DNA of 64,000 bases from Aporrectodea caliginosa (lineage: Eukaryota > Annelida > Clitellata > Crassiclitellata > Lumbricidae): NCBI GenBank assembly GCA_020284085.1, contig JACEVL010000278.1, forward strand, positions 338,501 to 402,500, written 5' to 3'. The notes below the pieces were generated by a model. That model was given only the letters and a program-made list of their open reading frames with translations. It searched no databases and was not told the DNA's origin. The position numbers and the translations under genes were made by a program. Shown piece by piece: positions 22,481 through 34,852 of the stretch. Position 1 is the stretch's first letter; each line of letters begins with the position of its first letter.

Positions 22481-23221
22481 TGAAACACCGCTGGAAACTG
22501 AACATTTCGACAAATGCAGATGATATTTTGAACAATACATCCTTGGAGATGTTCCTGCTTTGCGGATGATTAATTCACAACTCTCAGATGCCATGCTAAT
22601 GGATTTTTTTAAATTTTACTGTGGAACAGTAATCTTGAATAGTGGTAAAATGTGCCAAATTCCGATCGGAACGTTATTTAAAGTGCTGCATGTTGAAACT
22701 TGAAGCACTATCAATATTCGGCCGACCACGAACATTCCGCCCATTCACGTCATACATTCTCCCTCCTTTCCTTTAGGAAGCTGAGAGCTGGACTTTCACA
22801 ATAGCCCTTGAAAAGAAGCCGGATGCCCTCCAACGATGGCTTCCTTCCACCTCCCACCGGATCGCCGGGATTTGTGCAAATGGTGGGAGAATCTTCACGC
22901 AGTAATTGGAAATGAATGCCATGTGCTTGATTCCGCGAATTGTGCAACGACGATAATATAGCCTCCGCCCAAGACTTTGAAACTGTATCCCACGCGTACT
23001 TTACAAATGCTTGCCCTAGGTCGAACCGACTGTATACCTGATTGATTTTCCTCTAATGATTTAACTCTTAAGCGCTTTTCTCTATTGTTACTGGTTGCGA
23101 TCTGTCAAACTGTCAGAAAATAAAACGAATATACCATTCTGGAGAATCATGAAAATACCCTATTCTGCCCACATCAAAAACCCCAGAAATACACAAGTGC
23201 ACAGAAATGACTGATCTTGGT
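22481..23221. repeat. interspersed repeat, copy B, right part
   Basis: Resumes after the piggyBac element at the position corresponding to about 13892 in copy A and runs to the shared end near AATGACTG-TCTTGG. It contains the same LINE tail at about 22800-23135. Confidence 0.92.
22800..23135 (+). pseudogene. PAWWGY-family LINE C-terminus and 3' UTR
   Basis: A frameshifted version of the LINE end seen at 14202-14575, with TTTACAAATGCTTGCCCTAGG and a 3' UTR with GTCAAACTGTCAGAAAATAA. More decayed than copy A, including a small duplication of CCACC near 22850. Confidence 0.75.
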
Positions 23222-24289
23222 GACGTTTGAAACATGAATACTCCGGTTGTTTGAGCATTTTGCAAGGTGCTATTTGGAGTATATGGTCTGCAGTAAACTC
23301 AAATCTTCCAAGTTGACTTGGTCCCACGTTCCCCATGATGTGAGAAACACTCCAAAATATCGGTAAAACTTGTTCATATAAGTAGCCAGTTTATATTTGT
23401 AATGTTTTTGCTTTAAAGCCATTGTGATCTGCACCATTTCAGAGAGAAATATTTTAATGCTTATCTGACATGTGAAACGTGACACAGACGAGCTAGAGAA
23501 AAAACATTGTGAGGTCCAACAGGTTTCGTAGGTGATCAAAAAGAATGCCTCCTATGTTAGTTTGAACCTTCATATCATAAAATTAGGAAACTGTGAGTTG
23601 GACCTTACTACTGCTGAAAACGATCAAATGTATGTAAAATGAAGCGATACATTTAAGATGAACACATCCAGTCTACACTCTCTCCATGACAGATGACTTT
23701 CGTAGGTAGCTTTGTATTATACTTTAGCAGACGTCACTGACATATTATGCAGGCGTAGGTAATACATGTAGCTAAGTTTCCGGTACTCGGGTCTATCCAG
23801 TAGTACCGTGGATATATAATCTGAGTATTGCGAGTTCTAGGTAGCTCAGCGTACTCCGTGTAACGACCCTGGACAAGTTGTTGCGCACACTTGTTTCGCA
23901 TTTCATAATTCGATATATAATCGATATTAGCCCGTGCTAATTCAAACTCGATCAGTTGCGGCCATTTCTGACCAAAAGATGGACAGGTGTCTTCGCAGTA
24001 TTGTCTGCAGAACATCCACTATTCGGCGTCTAAGATTTTATAATCGATATGCCTTCCATGGTTTGCGACATATGTATTCTGTGTTCAGAAACTTAAAATA
24101 CTTTTCAATGATTTATAGTAGGTACATTATTAACAACTTCCCTCCAGATCCTCTAAATAAATCGTCTTGATTCGATGGTCAAGTACTGAAGTTGCGAGAA
24201 TGAAAGAAATTCGCGATGAACTGACTATTAACTCACAATAAGACATTGATCATGTTGTGAAGAAAAATAGGAATTCTCTTGAGAAAACC
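23222..24289. other. no gene recognised
   Basis: A minus-strand frame at 23734-24015 is open for 93 codons and tyrosine-rich (NTQIIYPRYYWIDPSTGN near its end), but I do not recognise it. Nothing else stands out. Confidence 0.4.
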
Positions 24290-24475
24290 ATTATGCGACG
24301 AATATCTGGTTTTTATGCATCTAGAATCTGAGTGAAACACAATACCGTGGAAGTGAAAGACACTGGAAACATTTTATTTTGCTTGGGCGAAATCTCCATT
24401 TCCTGCAATATTCAGCAATTGCCTCCATGTCCCGTTTCAATGCTTTCTAACGTTCCATGATCGACCGACTCTTGA
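24290..24475. repeat. 185-bp interspersed repeat, copy 2
   Basis: Direct-orientation match of 17395-17580. Followed by unrelated sequence here. Confidence 0.85.
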
Positions 24476-24639
24476 GACCCGAAGTATAATCCAACACATA
24501 GATGAATTTGCATTAGAAGGGGCACTTTAAGATATTACGGAATCCTACCGTAAACCATTCTCCTGTACTTCCCTAGAGTTGCATTACTCCCCTAATTGCC
24601 CTCGGAATATTGTCCTAGACAATACTTGTGACTTCCATG

Positions 24640-27600
24640 GCGTCAGAGGCCAACGAGATGCAACCAGGAGTTCACCTCGACCGTATCGTAGTGGGCGACA
24701 ACGCGGACACGGCCCAAGTAAGGGTTGTTAACTTAAATTAAGGTCCCGTACGGCTGACCAAGGAACAGATGCTGGGTGGACTGCACCCGGTGGAAATTGA
24801 GCATCGGGAGACCTGCGATGAGTGTGTGGAGCTGATTGGTGAGGCTTTTCCTAGTGAGATGTTGTTAACTTGCATTCCGGAGGAGGTGACGACGATAACA
24901 GAGTGCAGTAAAGGGAATTGTTAGTGTAATATTTAGATGTTTTCTCGATAGGAGAAGGAGATGTAAGACAACGCTCACTACACATAAGATTGGCACGGCA
25001 GATGCGTGTCGCGTGTGACAGCCACTGCGGCGAAAATCGCTTCCACTTAGGAATTCGATAGACGAGCACTTAGATGGTATGTTGGCGGCCGGAACGATAG
25101 AACCCGCTGTTAGCGAGTTGGCGGCTAATGTGGTGTTGGCGCGTAAGAAAGACGAAATCCTGAGGTTCTGCATAGATTACCGGTAGTTGAATACGAGGAC
25201 AAAGAAGGAAACGTACGCGCTTTCCAGGATTGATGAGTGTTTGGATGCTTTCTCCGGCGGAGGTGGGTTTCGTACGCTGGACCTGAGGAGCGGTTGCCAC
25301 CAGGTGACCCTGGACCCTGGGGACGAAGACAAGACTACGTTTGTTACGCGCGGAGGCATCTTTCGACGAAAGCTGATGCTCCATGGATTTGCAATGCATC
25401 GGCGACCTTGTCACCGTTGATGGACATTGTCCTTTCCGGGCTTAACTTCGAAATTTGCATAGAATATATTGACGATGTGATCATTTTCGGGAATACGCCC
25501 GACAACACTTGTATTGGTTGAGCCAGATGTTCCCACAGCTAAGAGCTGTCAAAAAGCTAAAGCCGAGTAAGTATAGCAGTCTGTTTTCTGGGCCATATGG
25601 TGACCCAAGATTCGGTGGGCGTGGATCCTTCTAGGGTCCATGATGTCATCGAATGGCCTGTCGCGCAACAACAGAGGGGTGTACTTCCCTTTCTCATGTT
25701 ATGTTCGTACTAGTGAGGGTTCAAACGCAACTTCTCGGTCCCGGGTAGAGCGTTGGAGTGGAACGACACCTGTCAGGAGGTGTTCGAACACTTTAAACAT
25801 GGCTTGACAACCTCGCCTATTTTGGCCTTACATATGGATAAAGGCTCATACGCGATGGATTGTGATGCCTGTGATATCGGCTTAGGAGCCGTACTGTCCC
25901 AAAGAATAGACGGCGAGGAAGGCGTGATCGCGTATGGGAGTTTTGTTTTGTTCACTGCAGCGCGAAACTACTGTTACCCGAAAACAGTTATTAGTGATTG
26001 TGTATTTCACAAATATCGATCGGCAGTGTTTGCTGGGTCGCCCGTTCTTATTAAGAACGGACCACGACACACCTTACAGTGGCTGCAAAGTACCTTCGAG
26101 CCCATAAGCCAAAAGGGACGGTGGTTGGAGTTCAAATTCTACGTGTTGCATCGACCCGGCCCGAAACATGTGAAAGGTGACGCCCTTTCTCGAAGGCCAT
26201 GCCGCCAATGTGGTTGGAACAATTGGAGTGCGGTAGCCGTCAGAGACTTCAATATGACGACTGTCAAACCCCGTTCCCGGCCCGCAGGACATGTAACGCT
26301 CACAAGGCGAAGATCTGGACCTTAGAATAGTGCGGCAGTGGCTGGAAGAAGGCGCTCAGGTTCCGGATCCGGTTAACATTCTGCCGGAGAGAGGAGTTTC
26401 TTAGGCCGTACTCACATGGAGATTACTGGAGGCCATCTGGGCGTCCGGAGAACTAGGGGCCAGATAAAGAGCCGTCACTAGTGGGTCGGCTGGTTACGGG
26501 AAGTTAAGCATTTCTGAAATCGCTGTCTACGATGTAACCGATATCACCATGGTCGACCTCCTCGGCAGGGTTCACTACAGTCGTTACCATGTTCCTGGCG
26601 TAATGGATAAACGGCCTAAATGCGTGAAACGCCTTCCCGCCAGCTACCAGTAAGCGAGCGGAAAAATGACGTCGCGGTTACTATGGTACCTAATGACAAT
26701 GGTCCAGATGACGCGAACCTTGCGTGTGACGCTCATTCGGTTAAAAATCACGGTGCAGTTCACAACACGCAATTGTCAAGTGCCTGGAAGTCAGTCTGTG
26801 TTTCGTTGGGTCGACACCAGAAGATCGTTCCGGCGTCACAACTGGACTTTCTATAGAGAAGCTTCGAGACGGGTTGTCGAATTGTTCTCGCCAAGGGCCA
26901 GGATGAATGGCATAACTGAGCAGCAGTAGGGCGTCCTCTGTCTGCGTGTCCCAAGCTGCCGGACGCTAATATTGAACCAACGCTGGTCAACGAGGAGCTG
27001 ATGTTGGGAGTCGGTCCCACCACTTCTCCACGGCATACAGTTTCTGGGATGATGTCTCCGAGCCGAGTCGATGTTTCCTTGACACATTGTGTGGAGAACT
27101 TCAGGAAGTGCCGTCATCATTCTCCACCCTGGGAAGATACGGAGCTCCAACATATCCTCGACGGGTTGATGACTGTCGAAGCAGAACTCGCATTGTCCGG
27201 CTCTGTAGAGCCCACGCCGTCGTCTGGGGAACAGATGTCCACGGAGGCTTGGAAGATAGGGATGCTTCCGGAGCGCACCTTCAGCGTGGAGGTTCGGGCC
27301 ACCTCTTCCCCGCTGGACGACTGTGAGGTTAAGCTGTTGGTCTAATCCCTGGAGATTACGAGACTGGACCCGGCCTCGACTGATGCCGCTACCTCGCTGA
27401 AGCCTCCTTGCCGCACGGTGGATGCCGCTTCCTCGCCATTTTCTACACGCCGAACTCTGGGCACTGCCTTGTCACTGATACTCGTAGGGCTGTCAATCCT
27501 CGAAGCTGCCCCGTCTGCTGTCGATCTCTGTTTCATTCTCTTGTGTGCATACAAGTTGGCCCCTCCCTACGAGTACCCACTTTTCCAAGTGACGGTGATG

Positions 27601-28030
27601 CACCCCTTTCATTCCACCTCCGCCTCTGTGGCTCGGGAGGTCTACCACATCTGCCATCTCGACGCGGTGTGACATCGTGGCAATGTGGTTCCGTGTGTGG
27701 GTCTGCAGATCGCCATTTCGGATTCCGAGGAGGAAGAGTTCCCTGTTCCTATAAAAGAGAATTTGGACGCGTTTTCCTCTCCTTCCTAGTTCTTCGTTGA
27801 ACATTCGTCGGATGTGGATTATCAGTCCTCGGAATCAGTCAACAGTTCCATCGATAAGAATTCTCCGATCGGAGAACTCTTGTCGACCGGTCAAACCGAC
27901 GACCGCTTGAAACCGCCGTCCATCCTCTTCTGACCTGCAACCTGACCTGCCGCCTGCAACCTCGCACGAGGAGGTGGTAATCCTCTAGTCGGACTCAGAT
28001 GGGGGTCTAATGGTGATCGACGCTGGGAAC
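24640..28030 (+). pseudogene. Ty3/gypsy retrotransposon pol, decayed
   Basis: In order: a pre-RT segment (RLTKEQMLGGL near 24755); RT with VVLARKKDEILRFCIDYR (about 25130-25185), FRTLDLRSGCHQV (near 25270) and the catalytic EYIDDVIIFG (near 25460); RNase H from about 25750 (SPILALHMDKGSYAMDCDA, GAVLSQRIDGEEG) to VLHRPGPKHVKGDALSRR (26140-26205). The integrase zinc-binding region follows (GGHLGVRRTRGQIKSRHYWV near 26430-26490). I cannot find the integrase DDE core, which seems deleted. The RT is split by a stop at about 25187 and several frameshifts. Frames at 26600-27350 may be the end of pol or an extra gene, but I recognise nothing in them. Confidence 0.88.
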
Positions 28031-28149
28031 AAGCCTGACTTGTAACCTACCTGCTGCCGAAAGACGGTGACGCGAGTTGTCGCCCTAAATAGTTCCTGTA
28101 TGCCTCGTATTTCGGGGATGTTCTTCATGATGAATTGGGATTGAATTCG

Positions 28150-28640
28150 TTTCAGGGAATGTCCTTTGTATCACGGTATGTTTGGTTGACAGGTAATCGC
28201 CGGGAACGGTATCCTGCTTGGAGGAGCTGGGTAGCTAAGATATGTTGAATTGTGTTAACGTTGTTTTCCGGGAATTCCAAACTTTATGTGGGATGTACGA
28301 TAGTTTCGTTGACTTTTTGTTAAGTCCAAGTTGCCAGCCAGGTCTCCCGGGACTTATGTCTCCGGGAATTATGTACCCCGGGGACTTAGAGGAGTTCAAA
28401 TAGAGCTTGAGACAGATGATGATACTGAGCCTGGAGATAAAGATACATATAGATAGGAATCTCGATTTAGTGTTTTGAGTTGCTGTCATTCGTTGATTGC
28501 TGACAATAAGAAGTTTATCGTTGAATCGTGTTGGCGTCGAGCATTTACCTGTTGATTGGCGGTGGTGTCTCTCAGGAATCTGCAGAATCACGGAGGTCGG
28601 ATCGCGTGGATATTGAGAATAAGGGATTGTCCCGAACTCG
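28150..28640 (+). repeat. possible 3' LTR of the gypsy element
   Basis: Non-coding sequence downstream of pol, rich in CCGGGA words, beginning near TGTATCACGG. No matching 5' LTR lies upstream of 24640, so this is inferred only from position. Confidence 0.25.
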
Positions 28641-29440
28641 TCGCGCTAGCGGTACCAGAACGAGAAGGAAAGAGAGATAAGAATCCACCCAGGCGGATGG
28701 AGAAGAAGGGAAGAAGTGTCCGGCACGCTGGTATCAGTTGAAGAAAAGCCTTTTTCCGCCACAATACCATTGTCGACCATAATATTGTATCATTATACGT
28801 ATCGACAATTTTTATAAATTGGGCAAATAGGTTAGTACATGTAACAAAACAACCTTTATAGGCCACTTTAATGTGGGATTATAATATAGTTAAATGTATA
28901 TCACCTGTCTATCATGTTACAAAAATATACGATTCTGCCTTTTTTCGGTGATTTTAGGTGGTGTAATCTGCCTTCAGATTGACTAGTAAATCGTCTACCT
29001 GCATTTGGTATCGTCCTCTAAAGGTTAAAGCAATCCTTCCACAGAAACAACTAGAGTGAAGAAAAATGATACAGCTCGACAAAAACAAAACAAGTTTGCA
29101 TGGCCGGAAGCAAAGAGAGAGTCCCTTTAAAAGAAAGGTGCAATTGAAAAAGTTTGCTGTGAGCGCAGATCAAGAACCTATGTTTCAAGCTCTTGTGGAT
29201 TTCGGTATTAAAGCTATGAAGTAGCGCAATGTATAATCGTAGACACCTGAGCATAGGTATACCAGACCATGCAAACTTTAACAATGTAAGCCTAAATGAA
29301 GGATCGTGTATTAGAAGATATCGTGTATATTAGAATTAGATATTAGAGGCTTTTAACAAATTAATCAGTCAATGAATGAAATATATAATATAGAATAGAT
29401 CATTAGCAATAATGACTAAGTAGCACAAAAAGTTACAGTG
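28641..29440. other. no gene recognised
   Basis: Contains a plus-strand stretch at about 29065-29222, rich in lysine codons, without a recognisable domain. Otherwise featureless. Confidence 0.35.
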
Positions 29441-29444
29441 CTAA

Positions 29445-29535
29445 GCTCTCCATTTACAGCCTTATAATGTAGCAAAGTTGCGTTTGTGTCAACCTTGATT
29501 AGTCAATAAACGATTATTGTATTGTATTGTAAAGC
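29445..29535 (+). repeat. LINE 3' tail
   Basis: Ends TCAATAAACGATTATTG then TATTG repeats, resembling the terminal AATAAACGAT plus short tandem repeat of LINE ends elsewhere in the window. Confidence 0.5.
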
Positions 29536-29619
29536 TAACGGAAAGTAGAAATGAATTTGAAATATTGGCACATAAATTGTAATTGTAATTACTGATATAT
29601 ACTGTATAGCGTTTCTTAA

Positions 29620-29850
29620 GGGACACTCATCTTACCTGTACTATGGAATCGACTTCCTCCTTCTCTACGCTCTACAATCCTCTCTAGTAGCATCTCTGCC
29701 TCTTTCTCTCACCTGTCTTATAAGACCTTCCTTTTTCCTCGGAGTACCTCGCACTGGGAGCGCTTCTGAAAGGCTTATGCTATGAGAAGCGCTTTTTAAA
29801 TGATCAAATACAATACAAATTACAATATAATACAATACAATTAATCATTA
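29620..29850 (+). pseudogene. L2-like LINE C-terminus and tail
   Basis: A frame near 29640-29750 reads LWNRLPPSLRST and then YKTFLFPR, the usual end of the LINE protein. The 3' tail has AGCGCTTCT and AGAAGCGCT as exact 9-bp inverted arms around a 17-base loop, then AATACAATACAA repeats. Confidence 0.7.
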
Positions 29851-30263
29851 AAGTATTAGTATAAAGAATTAAACTTTATCGTGTGCAGTTTTAAAACTCA
29901 TGGTGGAAGAAGAATTTATGCCTACAAACTGAAAAGTTAAGAATAAAAGCAACCTCAGCGTGTTGTAGTCAATGCTCCATGTTCATCCGATTTTCTTATG
30001 AATATTAAGCATAATGAAAAAGAACAAAGGCATCGAATTATTGAGATAGTGAACAGAGGAAGTAGAGAAGAATATCCAAGAGGTTAAAAAGATATTACAG
30101 CCCAAAATAAAAATATTATGTTGAATATCTTTTTGATGCTGAAATGATTTGTTGAATCAATAGACGACAGCAGATAAACAATATTTCGCAATATTCGGAC
30201 AACGTAATGAATAATAAATACAATTATACAACACTGTTAGTTGATAATCCCTCCTTACAAAGT
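29851..30263. other. no feature recognised
   Basis: AT-rich sequence with a few AATAAA-like words and no coding signal. Confidence 0.35.
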
Positions 30264-30518
30264 TTAGATGTGAATATGGAATTCAGGCAACAGAAGACAT
30301 TGAAAACGGTTAGCAAAATGGAAGTAGTCAGATTTCAGCTTATAGAAGGCTCTATAGAAGTGTTTTGAACATGAGGTGGGAGAGTGTTCAACGTGGAGGC
30401 GTCGATTTACAACTACTGGTCCAGCAATTGTAAATGGACGCCGGTCAAGGAAAGGCGTGCATAAGAAAAACATGCTTTCCGGCAACAGCTGATCGAAGAC
30501 AGTATCGACCTTTAACAA
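30264..30518 (-). pseudogene. possible LINE C-terminal fragment
   Basis: The minus frame contains RRPFTIAGPVVVNRRLHVEHSP, weakly like the FSVAGP-WN-LP segment of the L2/CR1 proteins, followed by YKLKSDYF where LKT-LF is usual. Too short and divergent for certainty. Confidence 0.4.
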
Positions 30519-30686
30519 ATCTTTAGACTGTATCTCCAGTTAACACTAGGCTTATAAATTTTAGGCCACATGTAGCAATTACTTGACACTTTTTGCGCGG
30601 AGATATGCACATTAAATTACGTTTTTATTATATAGGCCTAGTACGAAAAATTTCGTTTTTTATTTATTTAACTTCAGCTCTTGTAC

Positions 30687-30843
30687 AGAAATCTAATGCG
30701 TTAGTAACGCAGGAGATTGCAGATAATGTTTATGTCTGTTTAGAAATCTAATGCGTTAGTAACGCAGGAGATTGCAGATAATGTTTATGTCTGTTTAGAA
30801 ATCTAATGCTTTAGTAACGCAGGAGATTGCATTATGTCTGTTT
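30687..30843. repeat. 55-bp tandem repeat, about 2.8 units
   Basis: Units start at 30687, 30742 and 30797. The third has a short deletion. Each carries TGCGTTA-G-TAACGCA, a 7-bp palindrome (one base changed in unit 3). Confidence 0.95.
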
Positions 30844-32560
30844 AGATTAATTGACTCGACATTCATGTGTTTCCATCTCGGACCACTAAGCAATGCGTAT
30901 CTATATGTATGTATCACTCACCTCTGCCTTTGCACATTCCATCCATTAGCTCCTTTACGACCTACATGGTATCCTGATTCCTCTGACTGATTTAGATTGG
31001 ATTTTCAAGCCACTTATCAGAGGATCAGTGATAGTGACTACGCGCATCAACAGACTGTATGTCGTGGGTCACTTGGTTGCATAGGCTATTCGTTATCGTA
31101 AGCCCGATTTAAATAATTAATTTAGTGCGGTGGTAGGGCGCTCTGTCAACTCGCCACTCGTACTTTCGTACGAGACCCTTAACCTGCCAACTGTTTGCTC
31201 ACTCATTTATCTGCCTCTCGTTGTCACCGAATGTCTGTCCTCTCCTCAACACTTTAACGACGAGCTATACTGGTTTCCAAGTCGATTTTAGTACCAGTGG
31301 TTAAACTGCTCATCTAGAGGTTCCGGAACTCCAATCTTTTACAAATGTAAAACTTGAGCCGATTAGGCGAATCTATTACCGGTATATTCTCTATTTGCTG
31401 TTCGGATAAGCATAACAGGCGCAAAACGAGGTACATAATATGGTCTATTCTTGTAACAGAAGCACATTTAGGTGAGCAGTCTACTCTTTTAGGTGGTGGC
31501 TCTCATAGTTCAGGTGCCGGATCTCAAATCCGGTGGGATCGGTCTGAATTTAACCACTGTACGCTATCGTAGTAACGGTGTTAATCGACAGTTGTTGCCT
31601 CAACTGACCTATGAGGAGTTACTATCGACCTCTTACGCTAACCTTACTTACAAATGCTAGCATAGAATGCATTGATCCTAAAGGCGGTTCACCTTACAGC
31701 TACATGCATGACTTCAAAATTAGCAAAATTAATACATGACTTCAAAATTAACAAAATTAGGAAACATAAATAATGTCCAGGAGTTCATGAGATATGAAAA
31801 TAAAGTGCTACTTTGAAAAAGAATGAAATTAAGTAAACCAAATGGGTAGTAAAGATCATTTGTGGGCACCGTGAGCACTAAAGCGTTAAAAGGTTTACTT
31901 TAAAAAGTAACAAAATCTCGACCTAGGAACGCCGCCGAAGGGTTCTTAAATTTTATATAGGCCTACTTCCATTGCATAGAACCTATTTTTATCCTCGTTC
32001 TAATTAACTTCTAAACCAACAAAGCGGGATATCACAGTTTACATTTGTTAATTTTTCCCGCAAAATGTTTTGAGTTAAAAAAAGATTCCTGTTGAATTTT
32101 ATTCTTATCAGAATCTTATGAAATCTTATCAAACTATCTGGTAACGTTGGACTGAACATAGAAACGCTAATGGCTTCCTTCTGAACAGGAATTCAGTGCA
32201 AATATTTGCATTTTGGTTTCCTGTCGAAAGAATCTATTCGACAGAGTGTTAAACTATAGCTAACTACAGTATTTAAACTAAATCCTTATTTCTCAGTGTT
32301 ATTAATATTCAGAAATTTATCTGATTCCCTCTCTCTTGTCGTCCCAAAAAAGTAGAACTCTTCGTGGTGAACGAACCTTTCCGGTTGCTGTGCATTGATT
32401 TTGTAATTCCGTTCCTGTGTCTGTTGGGGCTGCTCAGCCATTTGTGTCATTTCGCACCCTGCGTGTAAAATGTATGGTTTTGAATTGCTAACCACCAAAG
32501 GGTATCTGTCTAAACGGACTGATCAATGATCACCATGTTGACTTCATTGTTTTTTTTAGC
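30844..32560. other. no gene recognised
   Basis: A near-duplicate 25-bp word (ATGACTTCAAAATTA) occurs twice at about 31708-31755. A hairpin CTCGTA-CTTTCG-TACGAG lies near 31165. No coding or mobile-element signal otherwise. Confidence 0.35.
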
Positions 32561-32570
32561 CCAAGGCTTA

Positions 32571-32770
32571 CTCTACTCTAAGTATAATTGACTGTCTTTC
32601 TTTCCCTATCTGTATTTTTTACATGTTTAGGTGTCCCTATTTAGTGGGATCCACGATCCCTTCTGGGCCTCCTTGTAACCAGTACATGTCAACCCGTTGC
32701 CTTACTGTTTCATTGTTCGTTTTTCTCTTCTGATGGTTACAGAAATAAATGATTGATTGATTGATTGAAG
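32571..32770 (+). repeat. CR1-like LINE 3' UTR
   Basis: Matches 17234-17390 and 16430-16590. Contains the stem-loop GGGATC-CAC-GATCCC at 32646-32660 followed by TTCTGG, and ends AATAAATGATTGATTGATTG. Its left part also serves as the unoccupied site for the Mutator-like element at 16744. Confidence 0.85.
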
Positions 32771-32867
32771 CTCAGAGCTGATGCGCCATCGGTTGATGCA
32801 TTGTGCATGATAAACTATAGGACCACTATTATAGTTGCCAATTAATAATAATAGTAATGATACATTT

Positions 32868-33048
<181 letters not shown>

Positions 33049-33204
33049 GTAAGCACACCGATCTTATTAGTTAAGTTATTAGTTAAGCTCCTATGGATAA
33101 TGCTTAATAATTATGGCAAACAAATTATCTATTTCCTTAACTTTTCTTTAGCCAATCGAGATATCTTGAACTAGATAGCAATCTCAACTGCCTCTAGATT
33201 TCAC

Positions 33205-33345
33205 TATCTGGTAACAGGTGACCCAAGTTTAGAGGGATACTTGTCCCTTCAGGGCTCCCTGGTTACCCTTACGATTAAAACTGTTTAATTGTTAAAGCAC
33301 TGTTCGAAATGTTAACAATAAAATGATTGATTGATTGATGCATTT
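33205..33345 (+). repeat. LINE 3' UTR, divergent family
   Basis: Has GGGATACTTGTCCC in place of the GGGATC-GATCCC stem-loop, followed by TTCAGGGCTCCCTGGTTACC, and ends CAATAAAATGATTGATTGATTG. Confidence 0.75.
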
Positions 33346-33599
33346 ATTGATATGCACCATTTCCACGACCACCCGCGACTAAGGGTTTATTATGAGCTGT
33401 TGCAGGGAGGGATCAAGCGGATCGTGAATATTTTGTTGACCGATGACCAATGAATGCAGGCCTCCCTCCCGATCAGGATGAAGACTGGCAGTTAGGAAGG
33501 TGTCTTCGCTGGTAATATCCGCCGTTTTGGCTTCGGCTGCCGGTAGTCCGTTTTTACTGGAAGCGGCCTCGGATAGTGAAGACTCACCTTACGATTTCG

Positions 33600-34330
33600 C
33601 ACGATCCGACTGACTGCGGATCGCCGGGTCTGGGGACCCCGCGAAATTTCCCGGCCACAAACAATCACTATATGACAAGCCACTCCTACGATCGGGCACG
33701 CCTAAAGGCCACAGTGGCGCCACACGCCTCCGACTATACGCCCTCACACTCACCGCGTTTGACCTCAGATTGAGCGACGAGGCCGTGAGAGTGGCGGTCG
33801 GGCTACGACTAAGTGTGGGCATAATGTGAGCCGCACATGTGTGAATGCAGCGCCCCTGTTTCTGCTCGCACGGTCTCTCATGCTCGCTGGGTTTCGATCG
33901 ACAGGCTAGACATAGTAGACATAGCAACATCAACGACCTAAACTACCGCAGCCTCAATAGAGCGGGAGCCCCGGCAATCAAAGAACCATCGGGCCTGCCC
34001 AGATTGGACGGGAAGAGACCGAACGTTCCTTGTTATGGGACGCGACCGTGGTGGACATGGTAGCTTCATCGTACGTCCTCGAGACTGCGACCAAGGCTGG
34101 AGGGGCTTCAGAGAAAGCCGCCGCATGGAAGCTTACCAAATATCCGGACCTCCTGAGGAGCTACACCATCGTTCATGTCGCCATCAGAACCCTTGGTCCC
34201 AACAACAGATGTAGTCTCGCTTTTGTGTCCGAGATCGTCGGCTGTCGATGACCTCTGGAGACACCTGCGTCACAGCATTCCTCTTCCAGAGCCTCTCGGT
34301 GACAGCCCAACAATATAACGCGGTTGCCTA
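33600..34330 (+). pseudogene. LINE C-terminal region with restriction-like endonuclease
   Basis: Frames give RLKATVAPHASD (near 33700), FDLRLSDEAVRVAVGLRLS (33750-33810), a degenerate Cys/His region, then DGKRPN and LLWDATVVDMVASSYVLETA (about 34010-34085), KAGGASEKAAAWKLTKYPDL and VAIRTLGPNN. The KRP(D/N)...WDATVVD pattern fits a PD-(D/E)xK-type endonuclease of the R2-like LINEs. This appears to be the C-terminal counterpart of the RT at 37632-38413, but it lies upstream of it, so they are separate copies. Multiple frameshifts. Confidence 0.6.
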
Positions 34331-34363
34331 CCAGGGCACCCTGTCGCGGCTACCCGGCCGGTG

Positions 34364-34540
34364 TAGTAGGCAGGGTAGACTCTAGGCACATTTAGTACTC
34401 TATAGTCCATGATACCTATAGGCTCCGCGGACTCTAGAGTACAGCATCCCCAAACAGACAGTAGGAGGCAGGGTGGACTCAAGGCACATTTTGTACTCTA
34501 GAGTCCATGATACCTATAGGCTCCGTGGACTCTAGAGTTC
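34364..34540. repeat. 98-bp tandem repeat with 13-bp inverted arms
   Basis: Two units begin at 34364 and 34462 (AGGCAGGGT-GACTC). In the second, ACTCTAGAGTCCA and TGGACTCTAGAGT are perfect inverted arms about 18 bases apart. Confidence 0.9.
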
Positions 34541-34852
34541 AATTAAATTAAATTAATCGTACTCGAAATCGTAATCTCCAAACGTCTATAATAGCGCCAC
34601 TCGAAAACCAAGCGCAGGACAACAGCTTATTCACGAGCGCTGCGTCTAGTCAGAGGGGTTGTCCAAAAGAGTAGTCTGAATCCGGTTTCCAGAAGATCAG
34701 AGAGGGCACAGCAGATGTTAAGGCGGGTGTCTGTTAGGTCGAGGATTGGAAGGTGCAAGAAGAAACGATAGTTTTAAACAACATTTTATAAACTTTTTAT
34801 GGCATGAGCGGGACGCGTGACGCTTATTTATCGAACATACCATTGAACAAGG

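Noticed and set aside
27000..27800. Overlapping frames after gypsy pol as an envelope gene
   Set aside because: No signal peptide, membrane span or cysteine pattern could be followed through, and frames overlap on both strands in GC-richer sequence.
31128..31190. tRNA-like GTGGTAGGGCGCT with a following hairpin
   Set aside because: The T-arm consensus is missing, so neither a tRNA nor a clear SINE can be claimed.
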